From the NCBI GenBank assembly GCA_035513295.1, contig DATKCH010000127.1, positions 1-64,000 of the forward strand: 64,000 bases of DNA. The letters are read 5' to 3'. Below the pieces are notes generated by a model, which saw nothing but the letters and a program-made list of their open reading frames with translations, made no database searches and was not told where the DNA came from. The stretch comes from DATHRK01 sp035513295. GTDB taxonomy: Bacteria; Gemmatimonadota; Gemmatimonadetes; Longimicrobiales; RSA9. Position numbers and translations under genes: made by a program. Positions 36,239 to 44,463 of this stretch are shown in pieces. How positions within the stretch are numbered: position 1 is the stretch's first letter; every line of letters starts with the position of its first letter.

Positions 36239-37074
36239 TCGCCGCCCCGGCGCAGCAGCTCGCGCAGGATGCCGCTCACGCGGCGCCGGTCGGGCGCCCC
36301 CGGGGTCAGCTCCAGGTACCGCGCCAGGTCCTCGATCGCCTCGCCGACGCGTCCCGCGCGGGCGAACAGGATGCCGCGGTCCCGCAGCTCGTCGGCGGCC
36401 TCGGGCATGACCAGCAGTAGCCGCTCGACGGCGTGCAGGGCGCGCACGTCGTCGCGGGCGTTCAGGTAGATCGCCTTCAGGTTGGTGAGCAGCCTGGCCA
36501 GGATGTCCCTGCGGCCCGCCGGCTCGAAGAAGGGCGGCTGCACGCGCACGCTCCCTCCGTAGACCCGGTCGAGCAGCGCCTGGCCCTCGTCCTCGAAGCG
36601 GATGCGGCCCTTTTCGAACGGGTCGATCAGGAAGCGCGTGCTCTCCCCCTCGTAGGCGACCAGGAAATGGCCCGGAAAGTTGACGCCGTAGAGCGGGAGC
36701 CCCAGTCGCCAGCCGACCTCGAGCAGGACGATGGACAGCGTGAGCGGAATGCCGAGGCGCCGATCCAGCACGTCGTTCAGGAAGGAATTGCGGGGGTCGT
36801 AGTACGCGTCCGCGTTGCCCCGCAGGCCCTCCTCCTCGAACAGCACCCGCAGCAACGCGTGCAGGACCACGGTGGGCGCGTTCTCGCCGGCGAGGCGGTC
36901 GCGCGCGCGCTCCGCCAGGATGTCGAGCCGGTGCAGGTAGGCGCCCACGGGCAGTTGCGGATACTCCTCGGCCGCGATGAGCAGCGCCGCCGTCGCCAGG
37001 TCCACGCCGACGTCCGGGCCTTCCACGGCGCGCTCGAATCGCGAGCGCGGGCTGGGCACGAGTCCGCTCACCAC
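36235..37074 (-). CDS. SirB1-like transglutaminase-fold/TPR protein
   Basis: A 279-residue protein of the SirB1 family: a transglutaminase-like core (DLATAALLIAAEEYP, NDVLDRRLGIPLTLSIVLLE, VNFPGHFLVAY with its His) and a C-terminal TPR-like pair of helices (about 225-275). GTG 37074 is chosen because relatives begin about 20 residues before DLATAALLIAAEEYP; the frame is open further upstream but that part is not homologous. The family has no proven function in most bacteria. It heads the coupled SirB1-YgfZ-NRAMP operon and is divergent from selD. Confidence 0.8.
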   Translation of the reverse strand: MVSGLVPSPRSRFERAVEGPDVGVDLATAALLIAAEEYPQLPVGAYLHRLDILAERARDRLAGENAPTVVLHALLRVLFEEEGLRGNADAYYDPRNSFLNDVLDRRLGIPLTLSIVLLEVGWRLGLPLYGVNFPGHFLVAYEGESTRFLIDPFEKGRIRFEDEGQALLDRVYGGSVRVQPPFFEPAGRRDILARLLTNLKAIYLNARDDVRALHAVERLLLVMPEAADELRDRGILFARAGRVGEAIEDLARYLELTPGAPDRRRVSGILRELLRRGGE

Positions 37075-37201
37075 GCTTGCCGCCCCCCCGGCCGCGCTCG
37101 ATCTTGCAGGTCGTGAAGCTTCTCCATTCTCAAGAATAACTCGATCCGGAAGCGGGGCGCGACGCCGTGTGGCGAAGCGCCCGCCGGCTTTCGCCACGCC
37201 C

Positions 37202-38284
37202 ATGGCCGAATCCAGCGACGGCAGGGACCAGAGGGAACGCATCCGCCTCAGCCACCTCTCCCACGGGGCCGGTTGAGCGTGCAAGCTCGGTAGCTCCGAG
37301 CTGACGCAGGTCCTGCGTCACCTGGTCACGTTCGCCGATCCGGCGGTGTTGGTCGACGCGTCCACGGCCGACGACGCCGGCGTGTACCGGATCGACGAGG
37401 AGCGAGCGCTCGTCGCGACCGCCGACTTCTTCACGCCCATCGTCGACGATCCCTACGACTTCGGCCGGATCGCGGCGGCGAACGCGCTGTCGGACGTGTA
37501 CGCGGTCGGCGCGCGGCCGCTGTTCGCGCTGAACCTGGTGGCGTTCCCGCGCCGGCTGCTCGGCGAAGAGGGGCTGCTTTCCGAGATCCTGCGTGGGGGC
37601 GGCGAGGTGGCGGCCGAGGCCGGGATCGCGGTGATCGGGGGGCACTCCGTGGAGGATCCGGAGCCGAAGTTCGGGATGTGCGTGGTCGGGGAGGTGCACC
37701 CCGACCGGATCGTGCGCAACTCCACCGCGCGGATCGGCGACCTGCTCGTCCTCACCAAGGCCATCGGAACCGGCGTGATCACCACCGCGGCGAAGGCGGA
37801 CGCGGCTCCGGCGGCGGTCCTGCGGGGCGCCGTGGAGAGCATGCGCGCGCTCAACAAGGGGGCCGCGGAGGCGATGACGGAGGCGGGCGCGCACGCGGCG
37901 ACGGACGTCTCGGGCTACGGCCTGCTCGGCCACCTCGCCGAGATGATGCGCGGCGCCGGGGCCACTGCCCACCTGAAGGCGCTCGCCGTGCCGGTTCTGG
38001 CGGGCGCGCAGGAACTCGTCGCCGCCGGACACGTTCCGGGGGGGACGCGGCGCAACCTGCTGGACCTGGAGCCGGAGATTCGGTGGGCGTCGGACGTCAC
38101 GCACGATCGGCGCACGCTGCTCGCCGATGCGCAGACGTCCGGAGGCTTGCTGATCGCGGTCGCGCCGGAACGCATCGATGACCTGCTGGGTCGGCTCGAG
38201 GGCCAGGGTCCGCAGACGCCCACCGTGGTCGGGGAGGTGCGTGCGAGCGAGGACGCGCGGATCGTCGTCTCCAACGGAGATTGA
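37202..38284 (+). CDS. selD: selenide, water dikinase SelD, itself a selenocysteine protein (UGA at 37274)
   Basis: SelD makes selenophosphate from selenide and ATP for selenoprotein and seleno-tRNA synthesis. The frame from ATG 37202 reads IRLSHLSHGAG, then TGA (37274-37276), then ACKLGSSELTQVLRHL, and continues unbroken to 38284. In SelD proteins the residue at the TGA is the active-site Cys or Sec, followed by x-Cys-Lys, so the TGA is Sec25 of a 360-residue protein, close to the usual length. Downstream motifs include FFTPIVDDPYDFGRIAAAN, GGHSVEDPEPKFG and DAQTSGG. A start at GTG 37346 would lose the catalytic Sec and Lys. A hairpin directly follows the UGA. SelA, SelB and tRNA-Sec must be encoded elsewhere. 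Confidence 0.92.
37277..37307 (+). promoter_or_regulatory. candidate bacterial SECIS hairpin in selD
   Basis: Immediately behind the UGA lies GCGT-gca-AGCTCGG-tagct-CCGAGCT-g-ACGC. The inner stem is 7 bp and perfect and the outer stem 4 bp, separated by a small internal loop. The closing GG pairs and loop (GGTAGC) place G and U near the apex about 13-18 bases after the UGA, roughly where SelB reads its element. The fold is read by eye. Confidence 0.6.
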
Positions 38285-38298
38285 AACCCGGCCCATGA

Positions 38299-38335
38299 CG
38301 CGTTGACACTCCCAACGCGGCTCGCTCCCCTTTTT
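38299..38335. terminator. possible terminator between selD and lpd
   Basis: A 7-bp stem CGCGTTG/CAACGCG with a 7-base loop lies between the convergent selD and lpd genes. A run of five T follows 11 bases later, so as a plus-strand terminator it is only moderately convincing. Confidence 0.4.
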
Positions 38336-38345
38336 CAGCGACCTG

Positions 38346-39776
38346 CTAGATGTGTATCGCGCGCCCCAGCGTCGCGAGCGCGGCCTCTGCGATCGACTCG
38401 GACAACGTCGGGTGCGGATGGATCGCGCGGTCCATCTCCTCCACCGTGGTCTCCAGGTGCCGGCCCACGATGAGCTCTCCGATCAGCTCGGACGCGTGCA
38501 GACCGACGATCGTCGCGCCGAGCAGCTCGCCGTACTTCTTGTCGCGCACGATCTTGACGAAGCCCTCGGTCTCGCCCGCGGTGCGCGCCCGGCCGCTCGC
38601 GCTGAACGGAAAGCTGCCGACCTCCACCTCGTAGCCGGCCTCCTTGGCCTTCTCCTCGGTGAGGCCGCACGAGGCGACCTCGGGGTGGCAGTACGTCACG
38701 AAGGGGATGTTGCCGTAGTCGACGCCCGCGTGCTCGTCCCCGGCCATGTGCTCCGCCGCGGCGATGCCCTCGTGCGACGCCTTGTGAGCGAGCAGCGGCG
38801 GCTTGGTGACGTCGCCGATCGCGTACACCCCTTCGGCACTCGTGCGCATCTTGTCGTCGGTGACGATGAAGCCCTTTTCGGTCTTCACCCCGGCGGCCTC
38901 CAGCCCGAGGTCGTCTATGATGGGCGCGCGTCCCACCGCGACGAGCACGCGCTCGACGGCTAGCTCCCGCTCCTTTCCGTCGCTCCCCTTCACGGTGAGC
39001 TTCACGCCGTCCTTGCCGACATCCGCTTTCTCCAGCCGGGCGCCCTCCAGTACGTCGATGCCGCGCTTCTTGTACGACTTGGCGACCGCCGCCGAAGCGT
39101 CGGCGTCCTCGCCTGGCAGCACGCGCTCCAGCGCCTCGATGACCGCGACCTTGGTGCCGAAGGAGGCGTACACGTCGGCGAACTCCATTCCGACCGCGCC
39201 CGCGCCGATCACCGCCAGGGTCTCCGGCGCGTTCTCCGGGAACACCGCATGGTCCGAGGACCAGACGCGGTCGCCGTCGATCTTCAGGATCGGCAGCGAG
39301 CGCGGCCGCGAGCCCGTGGCGATGATGATGTTCTTCGCCTCGAGCGTGCGCTTCTTCGCTTCGGGCGCCTTGCCATCACCATGGCCCGGCACCTTGCCCG
39401 GTTCGACCTCGACCTTGCCGGCGCCCGCGAGCCGCCCCCACCCGTACACGGTCTCGATGCCGTGCTTCTTGAACAGGTAAGCCACCCCTTTGGCTCCGGC
39501 GCTGGCGACCTTGCCGGCGCGCTCGCCTGCCCGTCCCAGGTCCAGGGTCACTTCGCCGACCGCGACGCCGAAGTCCTCGAGGCCGCCGACCCTGCGCGCG
39601 TACTGCGCGCTCTCGAGGAGCGCCTTGGTGGGGATGCAGCCCCAGTTGTTGCACACCCCGCCGAGCTCCTGGGCCTCGACGCACGCGACGCTCATGCCGA
39701 GCTGAGCCGCGCGGATCGCGGCCACGTAGCCTCCCGGGCCGGAGCCGATCACCACCAGGTCGAATCTATCCGCCAC
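38346..39776 (-). CDS. lpdA: dihydrolipoyl dehydrogenase (E3)
   Basis: A 476-residue FAD disulfide oxidoreductase that reoxidises dihydrolipoyl groups of the pyruvate dehydrogenase complex with NAD+. The FAD loop is VVIGSGPGGYVAA, the redox-active disulfide Cys42/Cys47 lies in GGVCNNWGCIPTKAL, the NAD loop is VIGAGAVGMEFA, and the C-terminal His455/Glu460 pair is in HPHPTLSE. An insertion around residues 125-145 (Lys/Gly-rich) lies between the FAD halves. It is the last gene of the lipA-E1-E2-E3 block, 28 bp after the E2 gene. Confidence 0.93.
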   Translation of the reverse strand: MADRFDLVVIGSGPGGYVAAIRAAQLGMSVACVEAQELGGVCNNWGCIPTKALLESAQYARRVGGLEDFGVAVGEVTLDLGRAGERAGKVASAGAKGVAYLFKKHGIETVYGWGRLAGAGKVEVEPGKVPGHGDGKAPEAKKRTLEAKNIIIATGSRPRSLPILKIDGDRVWSSDHAVFPENAPETLAVIGAGAVGMEFADVYASFGTKVAVIEALERVLPGEDADASAAVAKSYKKRGIDVLEGARLEKADVGKDGVKLTVKGSDGKERELAVERVLVAVGRAPIIDDLGLEAAGVKTEKGFIVTDDKMRTSAEGVYAIGDVTKPPLLAHKASHEGIAAAEHMAGDEHAGVDYGNIPFVTYCHPEVASCGLTEEKAKEAGYEVEVGSFPFSASGRARTAGETEGFVKIVRDKKYGELLGATIVGLHASELIGELIVGRHLETTVEEMDRAIHPHPTLSESIAEAALATLGRAIHI

Positions 39777-39804
39777 GCTGTCGTCTCCTGTTCGAATCGA
39801 ACCG

Positions 39805-41187
39805 CTACAACACCATCATCATCGGGTCCTCCAGGAAGTCCCGCAGGGTCGTCAGGAAGCGCGCGCCCATAGCCCCGTCGACGACGCGGTGGTCGCAGCT
39901 CATGGTCACGCGCATGCGAGGCCTGATCACGACCTCCCCCTCCACGACGACCGGTTTCTCCTCGACCGCGCCCACCGCCAGGATGCCCGCCTCGGGGGGG
40001 TTGATGATCGCGGTGAACTCCTGGATGCCGAACATGCCCAGGTTGGACACCGAGAACGTCGCCCCCTGGTACTCATCGGGCGCCAGCTTCTTGTCGCGCG
40101 CGCGGCCGGCGAGCTCGCGGACCTCGCGGGCGATCTCGGCGACGCCCTTGCGGTCCGCGTCCCGAACCACGGGCGTGATCAGACCGTCGTCGATCGCGAC
40201 CGCCACGCCTACGTGGACCCGGCCGTAGCGCTCGATCGTGTCGCCCCGCCAGGACGCGTTGACCTCGGGGTGACGGCGCAGCGCCTCCGCCGTGGCCTTC
40301 AGGATGAGGTCGTTCACGGACACCTTCTCGCCGCGCTCCTCGAGGCGCGCGTTCATGCGCCCGCGCAACTCCAACAGGCGGCCGACGTCGGCCTCGATCG
40401 TCAGGTAGAAGGTCGGAATGGGGCCGATCGACTGGACCAGGCGCTTGGCGATCGCCTTGCGCATCTGGGAGACCTTCACGCTCTCCGCCTCGGCCGCGGG
40501 GGCGCTCGGGCGCGCCGGGCCCGCGGCCGCGGCGCCCTCCTCGGCGGCGCGCTCGATGTCCTTCTTGACGATCCTGCCGCCCGGTCCGCTGCCCTCGATC
40601 GCGCCGAGGTCGAGCCCTCCTTCCTCTGCCAGCCGGCGGGCGAGCGGGGACGCGCGCAGGCGGCCCGCTCCGTCCGCCGAGGCGTCCGCGCCCGGGTCGG
40701 CGGCCTCGCCGTCCTCGGCCTCCGCGGGCTCGCGCTGGACGGTATCCTCGCCGCGCGCGCCGCCGGGGCTCGCGCCCCCGTCGTGGGCGTCCGCGCCTTC
40801 GCCGTCGGCCATCGCGCCCGCCGCCCGCGCCTGCGCGGGGGCCTTCTCCTCGGCCTTGTCGTCGGCCGCCGCCTCTTCGGCCGCCGCGCCCTCGGTCTTT
40901 TCGGCGGCCTTCGTCCCGGCGCCGTCCACGACCGCCGAGATGTCCTCGTCCGCGTCCGCGATCACGCCGATCACGGCTCCCACCTCGGCGGTTTCGCCTT
41001 CTCCGAGGAGCTGCTTGCGGAGCACCCCGGCCCCGCGCGCGACCAGCTCCATGGTCGCCTTGTCGGTTTCGATCTCAGCGAGGACATCGCCCTCGCTGAT
41101 GTCGTCACCCTCGCCCTTCAGCCAGGTGACGAGCTGTCCCTCCTCCATCGTCGGGGACAGCGCTTCCATGTGGACCTTGGTGACCAT
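39805..41187 (-). CDS. pdhC: pyruvate dehydrogenase E2, dihydrolipoamide acetyltransferase
   Basis: A 460-residue E2 core protein with one lipoyl domain (lipoyl Lys43 in ETDKATM), a long Ala/Glu/Gly-rich linker (about 80-170), a peripheral-subunit-binding domain (about 172-210, ASPLARRLAEEGG to GRIVKKDIE) and a catalytic domain ending in DHRVVDGAMGARFL (His433, Asp437). It transfers acetyl groups to CoA and builds the core of the complex. A single lipoyl domain is on the low side for E2. It sits between E1 beta and E3 in the operon. Confidence 0.92.
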   Translation of the reverse strand: MVTKVHMEALSPTMEEGQLVTWLKGEGDDISEGDVLAEIETDKATMELVARGAGVLRKQLLGEGETAEVGAVIGVIADADEDISAVVDGAGTKAAEKTEGAAAEEAAADDKAEEKAPAQARAAGAMADGEGADAHDGGASPGGARGEDTVQREPAEAEDGEAADPGADASADGAGRLRASPLARRLAEEGGLDLGAIEGSGPGGRIVKKDIERAAEEGAAAAGPARPSAPAAEAESVKVSQMRKAIAKRLVQSIGPIPTFYLTIEADVGRLLELRGRMNARLEERGEKVSVNDLILKATAEALRRHPEVNASWRGDTIERYGRVHVGVAVAIDDGLITPVVRDADRKGVAEIAREVRELAGRARDKKLAPDEYQGATFSVSNLGMFGIQEFTAIINPPEAGILAVGAVEEKPVVVEGEVVIRPRMRVTMSCDHRVVDGAMGARFLTTLRDFLEDPMMMVL

Positions 41188-41208
41188 GTCTCCGTCAATC
41201 TCCCGGCG

Positions 41209-42189
41209 TCAGCGGTACAGCACGCGGTTGCACGCTTCGATCGTCCGATCGACGCTCGGCTTGGCCAGCTTCTCGAGTTCCTTGCTGTAGGGCATCGGCA
41301 CGTCCACCTGGTGCACGCGCAGCAGCGGCGCGTCCAGATGGTCGAACGCGTGCTCCTGGACCTGCGCGACGATTTCCGCGCCGATCCCGCTGAACCCCCA
41401 GCCCTCTTCCAGGTAGACCGCCCGGTTGGTCTTCTCGACCGACGCGATGACCGTGTCCAGGTCCAGCGGCCGCAGCGAGCGCAGGTCCACGACCTCCGCG
41501 TCCACCTCATCCTCGGCGAGCCGTTCGGCCGCCTGGAGCGCGACGTTGATCATCTTGCCGTGGGTGAGGATCGAGACGTCCTTCCCCTCGCGCTTCACCT
41601 CGGCCACGCCGAGGGGGATGACGAAGTCCTCGTCCTCGGGCACCTCGCCCTTCAGCGCGTACAGGAGCTCGCCTTCGAGGACGATGACCGGGTCGTCGTC
41701 GCGGATCGCGGCCTTCAGCAGTCCCTTGGCGTCCGCCGGCGTTCCGGGAACCACGACCTTGAGACCGGGGAAGTGCGCGTACGAGGCCTCCAGCGCCTGG
41801 GAATGCTGCGCCGAGAGCTGGAGCGCAGCGCCGGTCGGGCCGCGGAAGACGATCGGGCACGAGAACTGCCCGGCCGTCATGTAGTGCAGCTTGGCCGCGT
41901 TGTTGACGATCTGGTCGTTGGCCAGGATCGCGAAGTTCCACGTCATGAACTCGATCACCGGGCGCAGGCCCACCATCGCGGCACCGATCCCCAGCCCGGC
42001 GAACCCCAGCTCGGTGATCGGCGTGTCGACGATCCGCTCTTCGCCGAACCGCTCCAGCAGTCCCTTCGAGACCTTGTAGGCGCCATCGTACTGCCCGACC
42101 TCCTCGCCCATCAGGAACACGTCGGGGTCGCGCTCCAGCTCCTCCGCCAACGCCTGGTTCAGCGCCTCGCGATAGGTGATGACCGCCAT
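41209..42189 (-). CDS. pdhB: pyruvate dehydrogenase E1 component, beta subunit
   Basis: A 326-residue transketolase-like beta subunit. It begins MAVITYREALNQALAEELER and contains the family stretches VFLMGEEVGQYDGAYKVSKG, DTPITELGFAGLGIGAA and FRGPTGAALQLSAQHSQ, the last near the active site. With E1 alpha it decarboxylates pyruvate using thiamine diphosphate. ATG 42189 shares one base with the E1 alpha stop (TGATG), so the subunits are translationally coupled. Confidence 0.93.
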   Translation of the reverse strand: MAVITYREALNQALAEELERDPDVFLMGEEVGQYDGAYKVSKGLLERFGEERIVDTPITELGFAGLGIGAAMVGLRPVIEFMTWNFAILANDQIVNNAAKLHYMTAGQFSCPIVFRGPTGAALQLSAQHSQALEASYAHFPGLKVVVPGTPADAKGLLKAAIRDDDPVIVLEGELLYALKGEVPEDEDFVIPLGVAEVKREGKDVSILTHGKMINVALQAAERLAEDEVDAEVVDLRSLRPLDLDTVIASVEKTNRAVYLEEGWGFSGIGAEIVAQVQEHAFDHLDAPLLRVHQVDVPMPYSKELEKLAKPSVDRTIEACNRVLYR

Positions 42190-43268
42190 CAGCCGCCTCC
42201 GGCGCCGGGGTCGCGGCCGGCGCGGCCGAGGGCGGGGTCCGGGGCGCCGACGCCCTCCAGGAACAGCCTGCCCCCCGGGTTGATCTCCGCGTACACGTCC
42301 CGGTGCAGGTCCTCCTCGGGGGGCGGCGGAGAGTTTTCGGCGAACTCGGCGGCGTCCTCGACCTCCTCGCGAACCTCCGCGTCCATCTCCTCGAGTCGGT
42401 CGCCGGTCAGGAGCCCGGCCTCCTTGAGCTGGTCGATGTAGGTCTTGATCGGGTCTTCCTGCTTGGCCTCCTCGACGTCCTCCTTGGTGCGGTAGACGCC
42501 GTGCACGGGATCCGACATCGAGTGCCCCATGAAACGGTAGCAGCGGGCCTCGATGAGCGTCGGCATCGACTCCTCTCGCGCGCGCTCGACCGCCTCCTCC
42601 ACGGTCGCCCGCATCTTCAGCACGTCCATGCCGTCGGCGACCGCCGAGGGCAGCGCGTACGCGCACGCCTTCTTGGACACGTCGTACAGCGACGACGCGC
42701 GTTCCCACGCGGTGCCCATGCCGTATCGGTTGTTCTCCACGATGTAGATGACCGGAAGCTTCCACAGCGCCGCCATGTTCAGCGATTCGTGGAAGGCGCC
42801 CTGGTTGACCGCCGCCTCGCCCATGAAGCAGACGCACACCTGGTTCCCGCCGCGGTAGCGGATCGCCCAGCCGACGCCGGTCGCCAGCGGGATCTGGCCT
42901 GCGACTATGCCCCAGCCGCCGAGGAAGCGGTGCTCGGCGCTGTACATGTGCATCGAGCCGCCCTTGCCCCCCGAGGAGCCGTCCACGCGCCCGTACAGTT
43001 CGGCCATGACCTCGCGGGGGGGTATCCCCTTGACGATCGCCTGCACGTGGTCGCGGTACGCCGTGACGACGTAGTCGTCTTCCCGTAGCGGCGCGAGCGC
43101 GCCGACCGCGACGGCCTCCTGGCCGATGTAGAGGTGGCAGAAGCCCCCGATCTTGCCGAGCGCGTAGGACTCCGCGCTCTTCTCCTCGAAGCGGCGCCCG
43201 AGGAGCATGAGGCGGAGCATGCCCAGGTGCGCGTCGGGCTCCAGGCGCTCGATCAGCTCGTGCGCCAT
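42189..43268 (-). CDS. pdhA: pyruvate dehydrogenase E1 component, alpha subunit
   Basis: A 359-residue alpha subunit that binds thiamine diphosphate. Motifs seen include FCHLYIGQEAVAVG, TAYRDHVQAI, GRVDGSSGGKGGSMHMYS and KLPVIYIVENNRYGMGTA. The diphosphate/Mg motif, usually GDGAxNQG, reads GEAAVNQG at 150-157, so the metal-binding Asp is Glu151. All other parts are normal, and similar substitutions may occur in related complexes. The start ATG 43268 shares one base with the lipA stop, so lipoyl synthase is made together with the complex it serves. A Pro/Glu-rich tail follows residue 310. Confidence 0.92.
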   Translation of the reverse strand: MAHELIERLEPDAHLGMLRLMLLGRRFEEKSAESYALGKIGGFCHLYIGQEAVAVGALAPLREDDYVVTAYRDHVQAIVKGIPPREVMAELYGRVDGSSGGKGGSMHMYSAEHRFLGGWGIVAGQIPLATGVGWAIRYRGGNQVCVCFMGEAAVNQGAFHESLNMAALWKLPVIYIVENNRYGMGTAWERASSLYDVSKKACAYALPSAVADGMDVLKMRATVEEAVERAREESMPTLIEARCYRFMGHSMSDPVHGVYRTKEDVEEAKQEDPIKTYIDQLKEAGLLTGDRLEEMDAEVREEVEDAAEFAENSPPPPEEDLHRDVYAEINPGGRLFLEGVGAPDPALGRAGRDPGAGGG

Positions 43269-44392
43269 CAGGCCGGTTTGCGCAGGGGATCGATCTGCAC
43301 GAGTGGGGCGGCGGCGCCGTTCGAGGCGGCCGATCCGGGCGCGCCGCGCGCGACGACCTCGGCGGGCGCGGGCACGTCTGTCTCGAGGATGTCGCTGAGC
43401 TCGCCGACGTCTCCGGCCTCGACGCTGCGCGCCTGCTTCTCCGCGTGGTAGCTGGAGCGCACGAGCGGGCCGGATTCGATGTGCCGGTAGCCCATCTCGC
43501 GCTCGCCCGCGCGCTTCCACCCGGCGAACTCCGCGGGCGTCACCCAGCGCGCGACCGGTGCGTGGTGGGGCGAGGGGCGCAGGTACTGGCCCAGCGTGAG
43601 GATGTCCACGGAGGCCCTGCGCAGGTCCATCATCGCGGTCCGGATCTCCTCGCCGGTCTCGCCCATGCCCAGGATCACCCCGGACTTGGTGAGCATCGAA
43701 GGATCCATGCGCTTGGCCGCGCCGAGATAGGAGATGCTGCGCCAGTAGCGCCCGCCCGGCCGGGCCCAGGGGTGCAGCCGCTCGACCGTCTCGAGGTTGT
43801 GGTTGAGGATGTCGGGCCTGGCATCGACCACCGCGCGGAGCGCGTCCTCGTCGCCCTTGAAGTCGGGGATCAGGACCTCGATGGTGCAGCTCGGCCGGGC
43901 TTCCCGGGTGAGCCGGATCGTCTCGGCGAAGATCGCCGAACCGCCGTCCTCCAGCTCGTCGCGGTTCACGCTCGTGACGACGACGTGCTCGAGCTCCAGC
44001 TCGGCGACCGCCTCGGCGACCCGGCGCGGTTCGTCCCAGTCCAGCTCGGTGGGCATGCCGTGGGCGATCGCGCAGTACTTGCAGGCGCGCGTGCAGACGT
44101 CCCCGAGGATCAGGAAGGTCGCGGTCCCGGCCTCCCAGCACTCGCCGATGTTGGGGCAGCCGGCTTCCTCGCACACCGAATGGAGGCGCTGGCCCCGCAT
44201 GAGCTTCTTGAGGCGGCGGTAGTTGTCCCCGCCCGGTGATCGGACCCTGAGCCACGGCGGCTTGCGGGCGTCCATCGGGAGCGGCGCCTGTCCCTCCAGG
44301 AGGGGCAGGCGGGCCGTGCCCTTGGACTTGACGATGCCCGTGTTCTTGCCGCCGGGCGCGTAGCCCCGCCGGGGGGCGGTATCTCGCGTCAT
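43268..44392 (-). CDS. lipA: lipoyl synthase
   Basis: A 374-residue radical-SAM enzyme that inserts two sulfurs into the octanoyl group on E2 and related proteins. The auxiliary cluster motif C-x4-C-x5-C is at 74, 79, 85 (CEEAGCPNIGEC) and the radical-SAM CxxxCxxC at 100, 104, 107 (CTRACKYC). YLRPSPHHAPV near the C-terminal part is conserved. The last 50 residues are an unusual Ala-rich tail. ATG 44392 is preferred to in-frame starts further up. Coupling to pdhA by a one-base overlap gives a clear functional link: this enzyme matures the complex encoded behind it. No lipB is in the window. Confidence 0.93.
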   Translation of the reverse strand: MTRDTAPRRGYAPGGKNTGIVKSKGTARLPLLEGQAPLPMDARKPPWLRVRSPGGDNYRRLKKLMRGQRLHSVCEEAGCPNIGECWEAGTATFLILGDVCTRACKYCAIAHGMPTELDWDEPRRVAEAVAELELEHVVVTSVNRDELEDGGSAIFAETIRLTREARPSCTIEVLIPDFKGDEDALRAVVDARPDILNHNLETVERLHPWARPGGRYWRSISYLGAAKRMDPSMLTKSGVILGMGETGEEIRTAMMDLRRASVDILTLGQYLRPSPHHAPVARWVTPAEFAGWKRAGEREMGYRHIESGPLVRSSYHAEKQARSVEAGDVGELSDILETDVPAPAEVVARGAPGSAASNGAAAPLVQIDPLRKPA

Positions 44393-44463
44393 CTGTCCGC
44401 CATGTAGCGTCGAATCGTAGCCGGTCAACATAACAAAAGGGCCAACCCCGCGCGTCCGGCCGA

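Noticed and set aside
37346..38284. SelD starting at GTG 37346
   Set aside because: This start lacks the nucleotide-binding Lys and the active-site Sec; homologous sequence clearly continues upstream through the UGA.
39889..42441. 850-codon plus-strand frame opposite the E2 and E1 beta genes
   Set aside because: It is antisense to three well-supported pyruvate dehydrogenase genes and shows no recognisable domain.
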